NCBI RefSeq assembly: GCF_003945385.1
Contig: NZ_AP018920.1
Location: 930,001 to 994,000 of the forward strand
Reading direction: 5' to 3'
From: Pseudonocardia autotrophica
Lineage (GTDB): Bacteria > Actinomycetota > Actinomycetes > Mycobacteriales > Pseudonocardiaceae
Length of the DNA: 64,000 bases
The notes under the pieces are model-generated. The model saw nothing but the letters and a program-made list of their open reading frames with translations. It was not told the DNA's origin and searched no databases. The stretch's first letter is position 1. Every line of letters starts with the position of its first letter. Position numbers and translations under genes: made by a program. Below, piece by piece: positions 15,764 through 25,368 of the stretch.

Positions 15764-17554
15764 ATGAGTAAAGCCGTGCTGACCGCCGTGGCGTGGCCCT
15801 ACGCCAACGGCCCCCGGCACATCGGCCACGTCTCCGGCTTCGGTGTGCCCTCCGACGTCTTCGCCCGCTACCGGCGAATGGTGGGGGACCGGGTGCTGAT
15901 GGTCTCCGGCACCGACGAGCACGGCACCCCGATCCAGGTGCAGGCCGACGCCGAGGGCCTGACCCCGCGGCAGCTGGCGGACAAGTACAACAAGGTCATC
16001 ACCTCCGACCTGCAGGGTCTGGGGCTGTCCTACGACCTGTTCACCCGTACCACCACCTCGAACCACTACGAGGTCGTGCAGCAGATCTTCTCGTCGCTGT
16101 ACCGCAACGGCTACATCGTGCCGAAGACGCAGCTGGCCGCGATCAGCCCGTCCACCGGCCGCACCCTGCCGGACCGCTACGTCGAGGGCACCTGCCCGAT
16201 CTGCGGCTACGACGGCGCCCGCGGCGACCAGTGCGACAACTGCGGCAATCAGCTCGACCCGGCCGACCTGAAGAACCCCCGCTCGAAGATCAACGGTGAG
16301 ACGCCGAAGTTCGTCGAGACCGAGCACTTCTTCCTGGATCTCCCCGCGTTCTCCGAGGCGCTGGGCTCCTGGCTGTCCACCCGCACCGACTGGCGGCCGA
16401 ACGTGCTGCGGTTCTCCGCGAACCTGGCCAAGGACCTCAAGCCGCGGGCGATCACCCGGGATCTCGAGTGGGGCGTCCCGGTGCCGCTGGACGGCTGGTC
16501 GGACAATCCGATGAAGCGGATCTACGTCTGGTTCGACGCGGTGATCGGCTACCTGTCCGCGTCGGTGGAGTGGGCCCGGCGCAGCGGCGACCCGGACGCC
16601 TGGAAGCAGTGGTGGACCGACCCGGAGGCCCAGGCGTACTACTTCATGGGCAAGGACAACATCACCTTCCACTCGGTGATGTGGCCGGCGATCATGCTCG
16701 GGCACAACGGCCAGGGCGACCGCGGCGGCGAGCCCGGCGCCTTCGGCACGCTGAACCTGCCCAGCGAGGTCGTGTCCTCGGAGTACCTGACGATGAGCGG
16801 CTCGAAGTTCTCGACCAGCCGCGGCACCGTCATCTACGTCGGCGACTTCCTGCGCGAGTTCGGGCCGGACGCGCTGCGCTACCACATCTCGGTCGCCGGT
16901 CCGGAGAACCAGGACGTCGACTTCACCTGGGACGAGTTCGTCCGCCGGACCAACTTCGAGCTGGCCAACGAGTGGGGCAACCTGGTCAACCGGTCGATCT
17001 CGATGGCCCACAAGAACGTCGGCGCGATCCCGACGCCGGCGGCACCGGCCCCGGCCGATGCCGAACTGCTCGCCTACTCGCGGGCCGGGTTCGACACGGT
17101 CGGCGGGCTGCTCGCCCGGAACCGGTTCAAGCAGGCGGCCGGCGAGGCCATGCGCGTGGTCACCGCTGCGAACCGGTACCTCTCCGACCAGGAGCCGTGG
17201 AAGCGCAAGGACGAGCCGGAGCGCCGGGACACCATCCTGCACACCGCGCTGCAGGTCGTACAGGACGCGAACACGATGCTCACCCCGTTCCTGCCGCACT
17301 CCGCGCAGCAGGTGCACGAGGCGCTGGGCGGCAGCGGGGTGTGGGCGGCCCAGCCGGAGTGCCAGGAGGTCGAGGATCTCGGCGACGGGCCGTCGTACCC
17401 GGTCCTGACCGGCGACTACGCCGCCGAGCAGGCGCACTGGGGCTCCACCCCGATCGAGGTCGGGCGCCCGCTGGCCAAGCCGTCGCCGATCTTCACCAAG
17501 CTCGCGCCCGAGCTGGGGGAGACGGGCCCGGACTGGGCCCCGATCCAGCAGTGA
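15764..17554 (+). CDS. metG: Methionyl-tRNA synthetase
   Basis: A class Ia synthetase of 596 residues. The ATP site is seen in [20 protein letters not shown] (HIGH) and in [11 protein letters not shown], the KMSKS equivalent. A zinc knuckle [18 protein letters not shown] lies between the halves of the Rossmann domain, followed by the anticodon domain ([19 protein letters not shown]). The KFSTS form and the length are typical of actinobacterial enzymes. Its last codon overlaps the tatD start by four bases (GTGA), so both genes are coupled. The order metG-tatD-rpf-rsmA equals the mycobacterial one. Confidence 0.97.
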   Translation: MSKAVLTAVAWPYANGPRHIGHVSGFGVPSDVFARYRRMVGDRVLMVSGTDEHGTPIQVQADAEGLTPRQLADKYNKVITSDLQGLGLSYDLFTRTTTSNHYEVVQQIFSSLYRNGYIVPKTQLAAISPSTGRTLPDRYVEGTCPICGYDGARGDQCDNCGNQLDPADLKNPRSKINGETPKFVETEHFFLDLPAFSEALGSWLSTRTDWRPNVLRFSANLAKDLKPRAITRDLEWGVPVPLDGWSDNPMKRIYVWFDAVIGYLSASVEWARRSGDPDAWKQWWTDPEAQAYYFMGKDNITFHSVMWPAIMLGHNGQGDRGGEPGAFGTLNLPSEVVSSEYLTMSGSKFSTSRGTVIYVGDFLREFGPDALRYHISVAGPENQDVDFTWDEFVRRTNFELANEWGNLVNRSISMAHKNVGAIPTPAAPAPADAELLAYSRAGFDTVGGLLARNRFKQAAGEAMRVVTAANRYLSDQEPWKRKDEPERRDTILHTALQVVQDANTMLTPFLPHSAQQVHEALGGSGVWAAQPECQEVEDLGDGPSYPVLTGDYAAEQAHWGSTPIEVGRPLAKPSPIFTKLAPELGETGPDWAPIQQ

Positions 17555-18399
17555 GCGAGCAGGGGAGTCCGCCGCACGGCAGGCGACCCAGGCCGGACCC
17601 GCCGGAACCCCTCGCCGCGCCGACGATCGACAGCCACACCCATCTCGACGCCTGCGGCTGCGAGACCGACGCCGACGTCGTCGCCCTGATGGACCGGGCG
17701 GCGGCGGTCGGCGTGGTCGGCGCGGTGACGATCGCGGACGACCTGGCGGCCGCCAGGTTCGCGGTGCGCGCCGCGCACGCCGACCGGCGGGTGTGGGCGG
17801 CGGTCGCGCTGCACCCGACCCGGACCGCGTCGGTGCCGGCCGCCGATCTCGCCGAGATCGAGCGGCTGGCCGCCGACGATCGGGTGGTCGCGATCGGCGA
17901 GACCGGCCTGGACTACTACTGGGACCACTCGCCGCCGTCCGCCCAGCAGGACGCATTCCGCTGGCACATCGGGCTGGCCAAGCGCACCGGCAAGCCGCTG
18001 ATGATCCACGACCGGGACGCGCACGACGACGTGCTGCGCATCCTGCGCGAGGAGGGGGCACCGGACACGGTGGTGTTCCACTGCTTCTCCGGTGACGCGG
18101 CGATGGCCCGCGAATGCGTGGACGCCGGTTACCTGCTGTCGTTCGCCGGTCCGGTCACCTTCAAGCGGAACGACGAGCTGCGGGCCGCCGCGGCACTCGT
18201 GCCCGACGAGCAGTACCTCGTCGAGACCGACGCGCCGTTCCTCACCCCGCATCCGCACCGCGGCCGGGCCAACGAATCCTACGTACTGCCCTGGACGGTC
18301 CGCGGGATGGCCGCGACGCGCGGGGAGACGGAAGCACGTGTCGCCGAGATGGCTCGATGCAACGCCGAGCGGGTCTTCCGGACGGGCGCAACCGAATAA
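17551..18399 (+). CDS. tatD: TatD-family metal-dependent hydrolase (DNase-like)
   Basis: A TIM-barrel hydrolase of 282 residues starting at the GTG that overlaps the metG stop. Metal ligands are visible in [11 protein letters not shown] (HxH), [14 protein letters not shown] (Glu), [10 protein letters not shown] (His), VVFHCFSGD (His) and [15 protein letters not shown] (Asp). TatD enzymes are 3'-5' DNases or related hydrolases. The first 25 residues (Pro/Arg rich) are extra relative to the family. It is coupled to metG. Confidence 0.93.
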   Translation: MSEQGSPPHGRRPRPDPPEPLAAPTIDSHTHLDACGCETDADVVALMDRAAAVGVVGAVTIADDLAAARFAVRAAHADRRVWAAVALHPTRTASVPAADLAEIERLAADDRVVAIGETGLDYYWDHSPPSAQQDAFRWHIGLAKRTGKPLMIHDRDAHDDVLRILREEGAPDTVVFHCFSGDAAMARECVDAGYLLSFAGPVTFKRNDELRAAAALVPDEQYLVETDAPFLTPHPHRGRANESYVLPWTVRGMAATRGETEARVAEMARCNAERVFRTGATE

Positions 18400-18405
18400 C
18401 GCCGT

Positions 18406-18421
18406 CCGCCGAGCCCGGCGG
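18406..18421 (+). terminator. Hairpin behind tatD, possible terminator
   Basis: CCGCCG (18406-18411) and CGGCGG (18416-18421) pair perfectly around the loop AGCC, seven bases behind the tatD stop. No U-tract follows. Confidence 0.45.
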
Positions 18422-18484
18422 CGACCCGGTCGTCACTCACCGTCGATCACGAGCCGCTCGCCGCGGCAAGCGCGTCGGGTGCCC

Positions 18485-18530
18485 CCCGGTGGGTCACGGT
18501 CCGCTAACGTCCTGCCTCGTACCCACCGGG
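18485..18530 (+). promoter_or_regulatory. Perfect 10-bp inverted repeat in the rpf leader
   Basis: CCCGGTGGGT (18485-18494) and ACCCACCGGG (18521-18530) are exact complements around a 26-nt loop that contains CCGCTAACG. It lies 135 bp before the rpf start and could be an RNA switch stem, a terminator or a protein site. I could not match it to a named riboswitch. Confidence 0.5.
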
Positions 18531-18554
18531 ATGGGAATTCCCCCTGACCCGCGG

Positions 18555-18616
18555 GACGACGGCCGGTCCGCTCCCCAGCATCGGTTCCGCTCCCCGGCTC
18601 CGCGCCGGCCGTCGTC
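18555..18616 (+). promoter_or_regulatory. Perfect 12-bp inverted repeat in the rpf leader
   Basis: GACGACGGCCGG (18555-18566) and CCGGCCGTCGTC (18605-18616) are exact complements around a 38-nt loop carrying CCGCTCCCC twice. The stem ends 48 bases before the rpf start codon. It follows the first long stem, so the two could be parts of one leader structure. Confidence 0.5.
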
Positions 18617-18664
18617 TCCGCTGGTCAGACCCCCTGCCCGGAGAGCCGAGTCCCCCGGGAAGTC

Positions 18665-19543
18665 ATGTTCGAGCGCAACGTTGGTGTGTCCGGAGACGAC
18701 GACGTCACGCGTCCGCTTCCCATTTCCGCACCGGCCGGTCTGGACGGTGCCGGGTACGAGGGCAGGCACCGTTCCTCCGGCCGTTCGAAGGCGGGTGTAC
18801 GCACCGTCGCCGCGGCGGCGCTGTTCTCGCTGCCGACCGGTGGCCTCGCCGCGGCCGTGATGGCGCCGCAGGCCGAGTCCGAGACGCAGACGCTGCGCGC
18901 CGACCTGGCTGCCGGCGCGACCGATCTCGGCACCGCGACGATGGCGCTGGAGAACACCGCCTCCCCGGCGTCGTTCGCCCCGGTCGCCGCACCGGCGAGT
19001 GCATCGGACATCGTCGACGCACAGGTCGTCGAACTGCTGAAGCTCCCCGTCCCGGAGCAGGAGGTGGCGGACCCGACCCTCGAGGAGGGCACCCGCACCA
19101 TCGTCGATCCGGGCGCCGAGGGTGAACGCAGCGTGATCTGGCGCGTCACCTACGACCAGGGCGACGAGGTCTCCCGTGAGCGGATCGGCGCCGGCCAGGA
19201 CACCCCGGCGACCCCGCGGGTCGTGAAGGTCGGCACGAAGAAGAAGGTCGAGGAGCCGGCGCCGGAGAGCCCGTCGGCGCCCGCCGTGTCGAACGGTGGC
19301 TCCTGGGACAAGCTCGCCCAGTGCGAGTCCGGCGGCAACTGGTCGATCAACACCGGCAACGGCTACCACGGTGGCCTGCAGTTCAACAAGCAGACCTGGC
19401 AGGCCTACGGCGGCGGCAAGTATGCGCCCACCGCCGACAAGGCGAGCCGCGAGCAGCAGATCGACATCGCCGAGAACGTGCGCGACGACCGCGGCGGCTA
19501 CGGGGCATGGCCCGCCTGCTCGCGCAAGCTCGGCCTGCGCTGA
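18665..19543 (+). CDS. Resuscitation-promoting factor (RpfB-like: G5 plus transglycosylase-like domain)
   Basis: GGGAAG precedes the ATG; 292 residues. A membrane segment ([20 protein letters not shown]) anchors or exports the protein. A G5 domain (about 120-190: [20 protein letters not shown] … [20 protein letters not shown]) and the catalytic Rpf domain follow. The latter reads [20 protein letters not shown], then [18 protein letters not shown], with the catalytic Glu in CESGG and two Cys. Rpf proteins cleave peptidoglycan and help dormant cells regrow. Compared with mycobacterial RpfB the DUF348 repeats are missing. It stands between tatD and rsmA as in mycobacteria and has a long structured leader. 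Confidence 0.93.
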   Translation: MFERNVGVSGDDDVTRPLPISAPAGLDGAGYEGRHRSSGRSKAGVRTVAAAALFSLPTGGLAAAVMAPQAESETQTLRADLAAGATDLGTATMALENTASPASFAPVAAPASASDIVDAQVVELLKLPVPEQEVADPTLEEGTRTIVDPGAEGERSVIWRVTYDQGDEVSRERIGAGQDTPATPRVVKVGTKKKVEEPAPESPSAPAVSNGGSWDKLAQCESGGNWSINTGNGYHGGLQFNKQTWQAYGGGKYAPTADKASREQQIDIAENVRDDRGGYGAWPACSRKLGLR

Positions 19544-19587
19544 TCCCCGGCTCGTCCGCCCCGCGGGCGCCCCGCGACAATGGGGCC

Positions 19588-20472
19588 GTGAGCGACAACG
19601 GGACCGCCCGGATGCTGGGCCCCGCCGACGTCCGGGTGCTGGCCGACCGGCTCGGCCTGCGCCCCACCAAGAAGCTCGGCCAGAACTTCGTGCACGACGG
19701 CAACACCGTCCGGCGGATCGTGAAGGTCGCCGGCGTCGGCCCCGACGACGTGGTGCTGGAGGTCGGCCCCGGACTCGGGTCGCTCACCCTGGCGCTGCTC
19801 CCCGCCGTCGCCCGGGTGCACGCGGTCGAGATCGACCCGGTGCTGGCCGGGGTGCTCACCGAGACCGTCGCCGAGCGGGCGCCCGGTCTCGCGGACCGGC
19901 TCACCGTCACCGCAGCGGACGCCCTGCGGATCACCGCCGCGGAGCTGGCCGCCGCCGCGGGACCCGGCGCCGCCGCCCCGACCGCGATCGTCGCGAACCT
20001 GCCGTACAACGTCGCCGTCCCGGTCCTGCTGCACCTGCTCGCCGAGCTGCCCGGTATCGAGCGCGGGCTGGTCATGGTGCAGGCCGAGGTCGCCGACCGG
20101 CTCGCCGCCCGTCCGGGCTCCAGGGAGTACGGCGCGCCCAGCGCGAAGCTCGCCTGGTACGCCGACGCCCGCCGGGCCGGGCCGGTGCCGCGCGCGGTGT
20201 TCTGGCCGGTCCCCGGCGTCGACTCGGGACTGCTCGGGTTCGTCCGGCAGGATCCGCCGGCCGGCGCCGACCGGCGGATGACGTTCGCGGTGATCGAGGC
20301 CGCGTTCGCCCAGCGGCGCAAGGCATTGCGCGGGGCGCTCGCCGGCTGGGCCGGGTCACCGGCCGCCGCCGAGGCGGCGCTGCGGGCCGCCGGGATCGAT
20401 CCCGTCACCCGGGCCGAGCGGCTCTCGGTGGCCGACTTCGCGGCCGTCGCTGCGGCTCACCACCCCGGCTGA
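19588..20472 (+). CDS. rsmA: 16S rRNA (adenine1518/1519-N6)-dimethyltransferase
   Basis: A 294-residue AdoMet enzyme: [20 protein letters not shown] at the start, [17 protein letters not shown] (motif I), [14 protein letters not shown] (acidic end of strand 2), and [18 protein letters not shown] (catalytic NLPY). [18 protein letters not shown] is the C-terminal family block. It dimethylates two adenines near the 3' end of 16S rRNA. The GTG at 19588 is used; an ATG 24 bases later is possible. In mycobacteria ispE follows directly, but here about 10 kb of other genes intervene. Confidence 0.96.
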   Translation: MSDNGTARMLGPADVRVLADRLGLRPTKKLGQNFVHDGNTVRRIVKVAGVGPDDVVLEVGPGLGSLTLALLPAVARVHAVEIDPVLAGVLTETVAERAPGLADRLTVTAADALRITAAELAAAAGPGAAAPTAIVANLPYNVAVPVLLHLLAELPGIERGLVMVQAEVADRLAARPGSREYGAPSAKLAWYADARRAGPVPRAVFWPVPGVDSGLLGFVRQDPPAGADRRMTFAVIEAAFAQRRKALRGALAGWAGSPAAAEAALRAAGIDPVTRAERLSVADFAAVAAAHHPG

Positions 20473-20492
20473 GCCGCGCGCGGGCGGGCAGC

Positions 20493-21278
20493 TCAGAGCA
20501 GGGGTACGCAGCCCCGGACGGTGGAACCGTCCGGGCCGGTGCCGGTGAGCACCCGGACCGGGCCGCCGTAGACCCGGGTCAGTTCGGACTCGGTCAGCAC
20601 CTCGGCCGGTGTGCCGGTCCGCAACACGCCGTCGCGGTCGAGCAGCGCGGCGGTGTCCGCGACGGCGAAGGCGTGCTCGGGGGCGTGCGAGATCATCACG
20701 ACGGCCGGGCCGCCGGCCGCCAGGTCGCGGACCGTCCGCAGCAGCATGGCCTGGTTGCCCAGGTCGAGATCCGAGGCGGGTTCGTCGAGCAGGAGCAGCC
20801 GCGGCTGCTGGGCCAGCGCCCGGGCCACCAGCACCAGCTGGCGCTCCCCGCCGCTGGTCACGGTGTAGGGGCGGTGCGCGAGGTGGCCGATCCCGAGCCG
20901 TTCGAGGCACCGGGCGGCGATCTCCCGGTCGGCCCGCCCGGGTGAGCGGGCCACACCCAGGTGCGGCGTGCGACCCATCAGCACGACCTCCGCCACGGTG
21001 AACGGGAACGGGGCGGCCGCGGCCTGCGGCACGTGCGCCACGGTGCGGGCGAGCGCGCGCCGCCTCCACTCACCGACGTCCCGGCCGGCGATCCGCACCC
21101 GTCCGGCGCGCAGCTGCAGTGATCCGAGCACGGCGCGCAGCAGCGTCGACTTGCCGACCCCGTTCGGCCCGAGCAGGCACAGCACCTCGGACTCGGCGAC
21201 CCGCAGCGAGACGTCGGTGAACAGGTCGGTGTCCCGATACCCGCAGCACACCCGGTCGAGGTCCAGCACTACCGCCAT
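20493..21278 (-). CDS. ABC transporter ATP-binding protein, iron-siderophore/B12 type (FecE-like)
   Basis: A 261-residue ATPase with Walker A LLGPNGVGKSTLLRAVLGSL, signature VTSGGERQLVLVARALAQ, Walker B PRLLLLDEPASDLDLGN and switch VVMISHAPEHAF. DVGEWRRRALARTVAHVPQA is the Q-loop region typical of the FecE/BtuD group. Its start overlaps the permease stop by ten bases, so it is the last gene of a three-gene leftward operon. It should energise uptake of an iron chelate, haem or corrinoid. Confidence 0.92.
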   Translation of the reverse strand: MAVVLDLDRVCCGYRDTDLFTDVSLRVAESEVLCLLGPNGVGKSTLLRAVLGSLQLRAGRVRIAGRDVGEWRRRALARTVAHVPQAAAAPFPFTVAEVVLMGRTPHLGVARSPGRADREIAARCLERLGIGHLAHRPYTVTSGGERQLVLVARALAQQPRLLLLDEPASDLDLGNQAMLLRTVRDLAAGGPAVVMISHAPEHAFAVADTAALLDRDGVLRTGTPAEVLTESELTRVYGGPVRVLTGTGPDGSTVRGCVPLL

Positions 21279-22300
21279 GCCCGCCCCCGCCGGGCGAGCA
21301 GCACCAGGAAGAACGGCGCGCCGATCAACGCGGTGAGGATGCCGATCGGCACCTCGGCGGGCAGCAGGACGCGCACCACGTTGTCCACGACCAGCAGGAA
21401 CAACGCGCCCAGCAGTGCGGCGACCGGCAGTGCGCGACGCAGATCCGGCCCGACGAGCAGCCGGGCGGCGTGCGGGACGACGAGCCCGACCCAGCCGATC
21501 ACACCGGCCGCGGACACCGCGGCAGCGGTCATCAGCGTCGCCCCGACGATCACCAGTCCGGTCACCAGCCGGGTGTCCACCCCGAGGGTCGCGGCGTCGT
21601 CGTCACCGGTGGAGAGCACCGTCAGCTGCCACCGCAGCACGACCAGCGGAAGCAGGCCCAGTGCGACCGGAGCCAGGATCGGCAACAGGTTGCCGCGCAG
21701 CGTCACCGAGTCCAGGCCGCCGAGCAGCCAGAACGTGATCTGGGGGAGCGCATCGTCGGGGTCGGCCAGGTACTTCGCCAGCGAGATCAGTGCCGAGCAC
21801 AGGCTGGAGACGACGATGCCGGTCAGCACGAGTGTCAGGGTGCTGTCGGCGCCCCGCCCGACGGCCCGGCCGACGGTGTAGGTCGCCGCGACCGCGGCCA
21901 GCCCGCAGGCGAACGCGGCGACCTGCACGGCGGGGGCGCTCCACGCCAGCAGGATGCCGGTCGCGGCGCCCACCCCCGCTCCGCCGGAGGCGCCCAGCAG
22001 GTCCGGCGACACCATCGGGTTGCGGAACAGTGCCTGGTACGCGGTTCCGGCTGCGGCGAGCGCCGCGCCGACCACGACGGCGGCCACGATCCGGGGCATC
22101 CGGATCAGCCAGATCGTCGTGTCGTCGATCTCCGCCGCACCGGAGGCGGGCCCGCCCAGATGCTCGACCAGGACCCGGGCCACCAGACCCGGCGGGTAGC
22201 CGGTCACCCCCAGCACGAACGACACGATCACCGTTCCGGTGAGCAGGACCGCCAGAACGGCGATCGTCCGCCCGCCCCGCACCGCCGGTGGTGCGCTCAC
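21269..22300 (-). CDS. FecCD-family ABC transporter permease
   Basis: Starting at the GTG that overlaps the binding-protein stop by four bases, the 343-residue protein has about ten helices. Family marks: WLIRMPRIVAAVVVGAALAA, GTAYQALFRNPMVSPDLLGA, GAGVGAATGILL, and VSAAGVIGWVGLVVPHAARL followed by GPDLRRALPVAALLGA (the coupling helix for the ATPase). This is the BtuC/FecCD fold for import of metal chelates. A single permease gene is present, so it should work as a homodimer. Confidence 0.93.
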   Translation of the reverse strand: MSAPPAVRGGRTIAVLAVLLTGTVIVSFVLGVTGYPPGLVARVLVEHLGGPASGAAEIDDTTIWLIRMPRIVAAVVVGAALAAAGTAYQALFRNPMVSPDLLGASGGAGVGAATGILLAWSAPAVQVAAFACGLAAVAATYTVGRAVGRGADSTLTLVLTGIVVSSLCSALISLAKYLADPDDALPQITFWLLGGLDSVTLRGNLLPILAPVALGLLPLVVLRWQLTVLSTGDDDAATLGVDTRLVTGLVIVGATLMTAAAVSAAGVIGWVGLVVPHAARLLVGPDLRRALPVAALLGALFLLVVDNVVRVLLPAEVPIGILTALIGAPFFLVLLARRGRAWR

Positions 22301-23361
22301 TCCGGATCTTGGGCGGCGAGCATCCGCCGCGCCTGCGCGTCGTCCAGCGGGTGATCCAGGAACTGCTGGTAGAACGACCGGGTCTCGGCGACCATGTCGA
22401 TGTCGCCGAACCGGTCCGGGTGCAGGACCGTGGCCGCCCAGCGCAGCTGGAGTGCGGACTCGACGCCGTAGCGGGCCCAGTGCCATCCGCCGGCCGGGTT
22501 GACCACGACCCGGTCTCCCGCCACCGCGGGCAGCCTGCTCCAGAACGGGTCGGCGCGCAGCTTGTCCACGGTCTGGGCACCGGTGTCGCGGGCGACGAAC
22601 GCGCTCTTCGCGAGAATCACCACGTCCGGATTCCAGGCCGCGACCTGTTCGGTCGAGACCGGGGTGACGTTGCCCTGCACCTGGGCGGCGTTGCGACCAC
22701 CCGCCGCGGTGATCCACTCGTCGATGATGCTGCCGGTGCCGTCCACGACGAGCGGATCGAGCGAATAGACGTGCAGCACGCTCGGGCGGGCCTGCTCGGG
22801 AAGATCCCGTGTACGGCCGGTGACCTGCGCGAGCGTCCGGTCGAGATAGTCGTTGTAGGCCACGGCCCTGGCGGGTGCGTCACCGCCGAGCACCTCGGCG
22901 GTCGTGCTGACCATCTGCTTGAGGTCCGGGTAGTTCTGGAAGCCCAGCTGCACGGTCGGGATGCCGAGCTCGTCGGTCTTCGCCGCGATCTGCGTTCCCC
23001 GGTCGGTGAACAGCACGTCCGGACGGGTCTGCAGCAGCTCCTCGGTGGACACCGTGGAGTTGGTGAACACCGTCGGCACCCGGTCGAGCGAGGGCTGGAT
23101 CTCGTAGAGCCAGGGTGCCGCGGACCGGGTGAGCACGGTGGCGACGATCCGGTCACCCGCGCCGAGCATGCGCACGACCTCGGTGTGCGCCGGCCAGGCG
23201 TCGGCGATCCGGTCCACCGTGGCGGGCAGGGCCACCGCCGCCCCGGTCGCATCGATCACCGTGCGCGGTGGTGCCGCCGGGGCGGCCCCCTGCGCGCAGC
23301 CCGCCGACAACGCCATCACCAGCACGGCGGCGAGTACCGCCCGGAGCCGTGTTCCCGCCAT
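22297..23361 (-). CDS. ABC transporter substrate-binding lipoprotein (iron/cobalamin class)
   Basis: The ATG at 23361 follows GGAGGT and starts a lipoprotein signal (LRAVLAAVLVMALSAGC, lipobox LSAGC); 354 residues. The body is a class III (BtuF/FhuD-like) binding protein with a long middle helix: IVATVLTRSAAPWL, TEELLQTRPDVLFTDRG, VAAWNPDVVILAKSAFVARD and PAGGWHWARYGVESALQL. The Trp-rich end may form the ligand site. It is first in an operon with a permease and an ATPase. The exact ligand (ferric siderophore, haem or other) cannot be read out. Confidence 0.9.
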   Translation of the reverse strand: MAGTRLRAVLAAVLVMALSAGCAQGAAPAAPPRTVIDATGAAVALPATVDRIADAWPAHTEVVRMLGAGDRIVATVLTRSAAPWLYEIQPSLDRVPTVFTNSTVSTEELLQTRPDVLFTDRGTQIAAKTDELGIPTVQLGFQNYPDLKQMVSTTAEVLGGDAPARAVAYNDYLDRTLAQVTGRTRDLPEQARPSVLHVYSLDPLVVDGTGSIIDEWITAAGGRNAAQVQGNVTPVSTEQVAAWNPDVVILAKSAFVARDTGAQTVDKLRADPFWSRLPAVAGDRVVVNPAGGWHWARYGVESALQLRWAATVLHPDRFGDIDMVAETRSFYQQFLDHPLDDAQARRMLAAQDPE

Positions 23362-23464
23362 CCCGACCTCCACCCGGCCTTGCGCATCGCAACCGGCACA
23401 GTAGATCACGTAGTCCGCAGTTGCGGTCGTGAGAGCCGGGACGATCCGAATCATCGGAGAAGGC

Positions 23465-24235
23465 TCAGGGTTGCTCCGGCAGTCTGCCGCCCACCTCCCG
23501 CACCAGGTCGGCCATGATCTCCCGATCGTCGTCGCCGACGTGCTCGGCGTAGTAGGCGTAGAGGGTCTCCCGAGCCAGCCGGGACGCCAGCAGCCCGTCC
23601 CGGTCGGCGATCGCGTCGAACACCGCGCGGTGGTGGCGCACCGACCGCAGCATCAGGGTGTGCCGGTCGTCGGCGTCGATGATCGTGCGCTGGATCATCC
23701 CGAGCACCGCCTCCCGGGTCACGTCGCCGTAGAGCTGCACCAGCCGGTTCCCGGCGGCCCCGGCGATGATCTCGTGGAACTCCAGGTCGGCGAGTCCGAA
23801 CTCGACGTAGCCGGCGCCGATGGCGGTGCGCATCCGGGCCGTGTTGCGTTCCAGGGCGACCAGGTCGGCCGGGGTGCGCCTGCGGGCGGCGAGCAGGTTC
23901 GCCGAGGCGTCGGCGACCATCCGGAACTGTACCAGCTCGGCCAGCCCGAAGCCGGCGGTGCTGGTGAAGGTGGCGATCGAGCGGCGGGCCGGGCCGGGGG
24001 AGGGGGCCAGTACGAGCGGTCCGCGCGGGTCGCGGGGCTGCGACCGGATCAGCCCGGCGTGCTCGAGCACCCGCAGCGCCTCGCGGACCGAGGTCCGGGC
24101 GATCGCGAACCGCTCGCCGAGCTCGCGCTCGCTGGGCAGCCGGTCGCCGGGGGTGATCTCGCCCCCGGCGATCGCCCGCTCGACGTGGTCGACCACCCGC
24201 TGGAACACCCGGTGGTCGGCGTCCCCGGTCGTCAC
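23465..24235 (-). CDS. GntR-family regulator, FadR/FCD subgroup
   Basis: A winged helix (LPSERELGERFAIARTSVRE, ALRVLEHAGLIRS) is followed by an FCD ligand domain with metal-binding His/Asp positions (DLEFHEIIAG, LRSVRHHRAVFDAIADRDG); 256 residues. The GTG start at 24235 overlaps the stop of the dehydrogenase gene by four bases, so both are co-transcribed and the regulator may sense that enzyme's substrate. FCD regulators usually bind small carboxylic acids. Confidence 0.9.
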   Translation of the reverse strand: MTTGDADHRVFQRVVDHVERAIAGGEITPGDRLPSERELGERFAIARTSVREALRVLEHAGLIRSQPRDPRGPLVLAPSPGPARRSIATFTSTAGFGLAELVQFRMVADASANLLAARRRTPADLVALERNTARMRTAIGAGYVEFGLADLEFHEIIAGAAGNRLVQLYGDVTREAVLGMIQRTIIDADDRHTLMLRSVRHHRAVFDAIADRDGLLASRLARETLYAYYAEHVGDDDREIMADLVREVGGRLPEQP

Positions 24236-25368
24236 GCCGGTGCGGTCCGGCGCGGCGCGAGACCGGCGAACGCCGCGACGAACGACGTCGCCGGATCACC
24301 GATCGGCGCGGCGCTGCCGACCCGCTCGGCGATCCGGGCCCCGATCGTCGCGGTGTCGGCGCCCATCGCCGGTCCGGCGAGGGCGGGCAGCTCCGCGAGC
24401 ACGGACGCGGTCGCCGCCTCCAGGGCCAGTGCGGCCTCCGCCTCGCCGAGCCCGGCCAGGCACATCGCGGCCGACAGCGCCGCCGCGGCCGGGTTCGCCC
24501 CGCCGGTCCCGGCGATGTCGGGCGCCGAGCCGTGCACCGGCTCGAACATGCTGGGCCCGTCGCCGTGCGGGTTGTGGTTGGCGCTGGCGGCCAGCCCGAG
24601 ACCGCCCTGCACGGTGGCGCCGAGGTCGCTGATGATGTCGCCGAACAGGTTGTCGGTGACCACCACGTCGAAGCGGCCGGGATCCAGTGGCAGGTGCTGG
24701 CACATGGCGTCGGCGTGCACGTAGTCGTGCTCGACATCGGGGAAGTCCGCGGCGACCTGCTCCACCACGTCGGACCACAGCCGCCCTGCGTGCACCAGGA
24801 CGTTCGTCTTGTGGCACAGCGTGAGCCGGCCCCGGCGGGCGGCGGCCAGCCGGAACGCGAACTGCACCGCGTCGTGGGTGGCGGCGGTGGTGGTCACCGA
24901 GTGCTGCAGGGCGATGGCGTGCGGCGTCCCGGCGTGCGAGGTGGAACCGCCGCCGCTGTAGAGGCCCTCGGTGTTCTCCCGGACGATCACCAGGTCGCAG
25001 TTGTCCGGGGTGACGCCGGTGACCGGGCTGGTCACGCCGGGGTACAGCCGGACCGGTCGCAGGTTCACCGACTGGCGCAGCGCGACCCGCAGCGCGATCA
25101 CCAGGCCCTGCTCCAGCACGCCGGGCGGGACCCGCGGATCGCCGACGGCGCCGAGCAGGATCGCGTCGTGCCCGCGCAGCGCGGCGACGGCGTCGTCGTC
25201 CAGCACGGTGCCGGTACGCAGGTAGCGCTCGGCGCCGAGATCGTGCCGGGTGGTGCGGATCGCGAAGCCGAAGCGGCCGGCCGCGGCCAGCACACCGGCC
25301 AGGGCGGCGTCGGTGACGTCCGGGCCGATCCCGTCCCCGCCGACGACGGCCAGGTCGTACTCACGCAT
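24232..25368 (-). CDS. Isocitrate/isopropylmalate dehydrogenase family enzyme (tartrate/D-malate dehydrogenase-like)
   Basis: A 378-residue beta-decarboxylating dehydrogenase: VVGGDGIGPDVTDAALAGVL at the N-terminus, LRQSVNLRPVRLYPGV, VIVRENTEGLYSGGG, LCHKTNVLVHAGRLWSDVV and DVVVTDNLFGDIISDLGATV with metal-binding Asp residues, then PVHGSAPDIAGTGGANP for NAD binding. AAGGA precedes the ATG. The catabolic setting (GntR regulators, hydantoinase remnant, aldehyde dehydrogenase, SDR) speaks against a role in leucine synthesis and for a hydroxy-diacid such as tartrate or malate; this is inference. Confidence 0.87.
   Translation of the reverse strand: MREYDLAVVGGDGIGPDVTDAALAGVLAAAGRFGFAIRTTRHDLGAERYLRTGTVLDDDAVAALRGHDAILLGAVGDPRVPPGVLEQGLVIALRVALRQSVNLRPVRLYPGVTSPVTGVTPDNCDLVIVRENTEGLYSGGGSTSHAGTPHAIALQHSVTTTAATHDAVQFAFRLAAARRGRLTLCHKTNVLVHAGRLWSDVVEQVAADFPDVEHDYVHADAMCQHLPLDPGRFDVVVTDNLFGDIISDLGATVQGGLGLAASANHNPHGDGPSMFEPVHGSAPDIAGTGGANPAAAALSAAMCLAGLGEAEAALALEAATASVLAELPALAGPAMGADTATIGARIAERVGSAAPIGDPATSFVAAFAGLAPRRTAPA

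Noticed and set aside
18400..18664. c-di-AMP (ydaO-type) riboswitch before the rpf gene
   Set aside because: The conserved GGGGTGAA block and the full CAGCTAACC end are missing, so I list only the stems.
23362..23464. Cobalamin or other riboswitch ahead of the FecCD-type importer
   Set aside because: The gap is only about 100 bp and no B12-box-like sequence is visible. TTGCGCATCGCAA there is a short dyad only.
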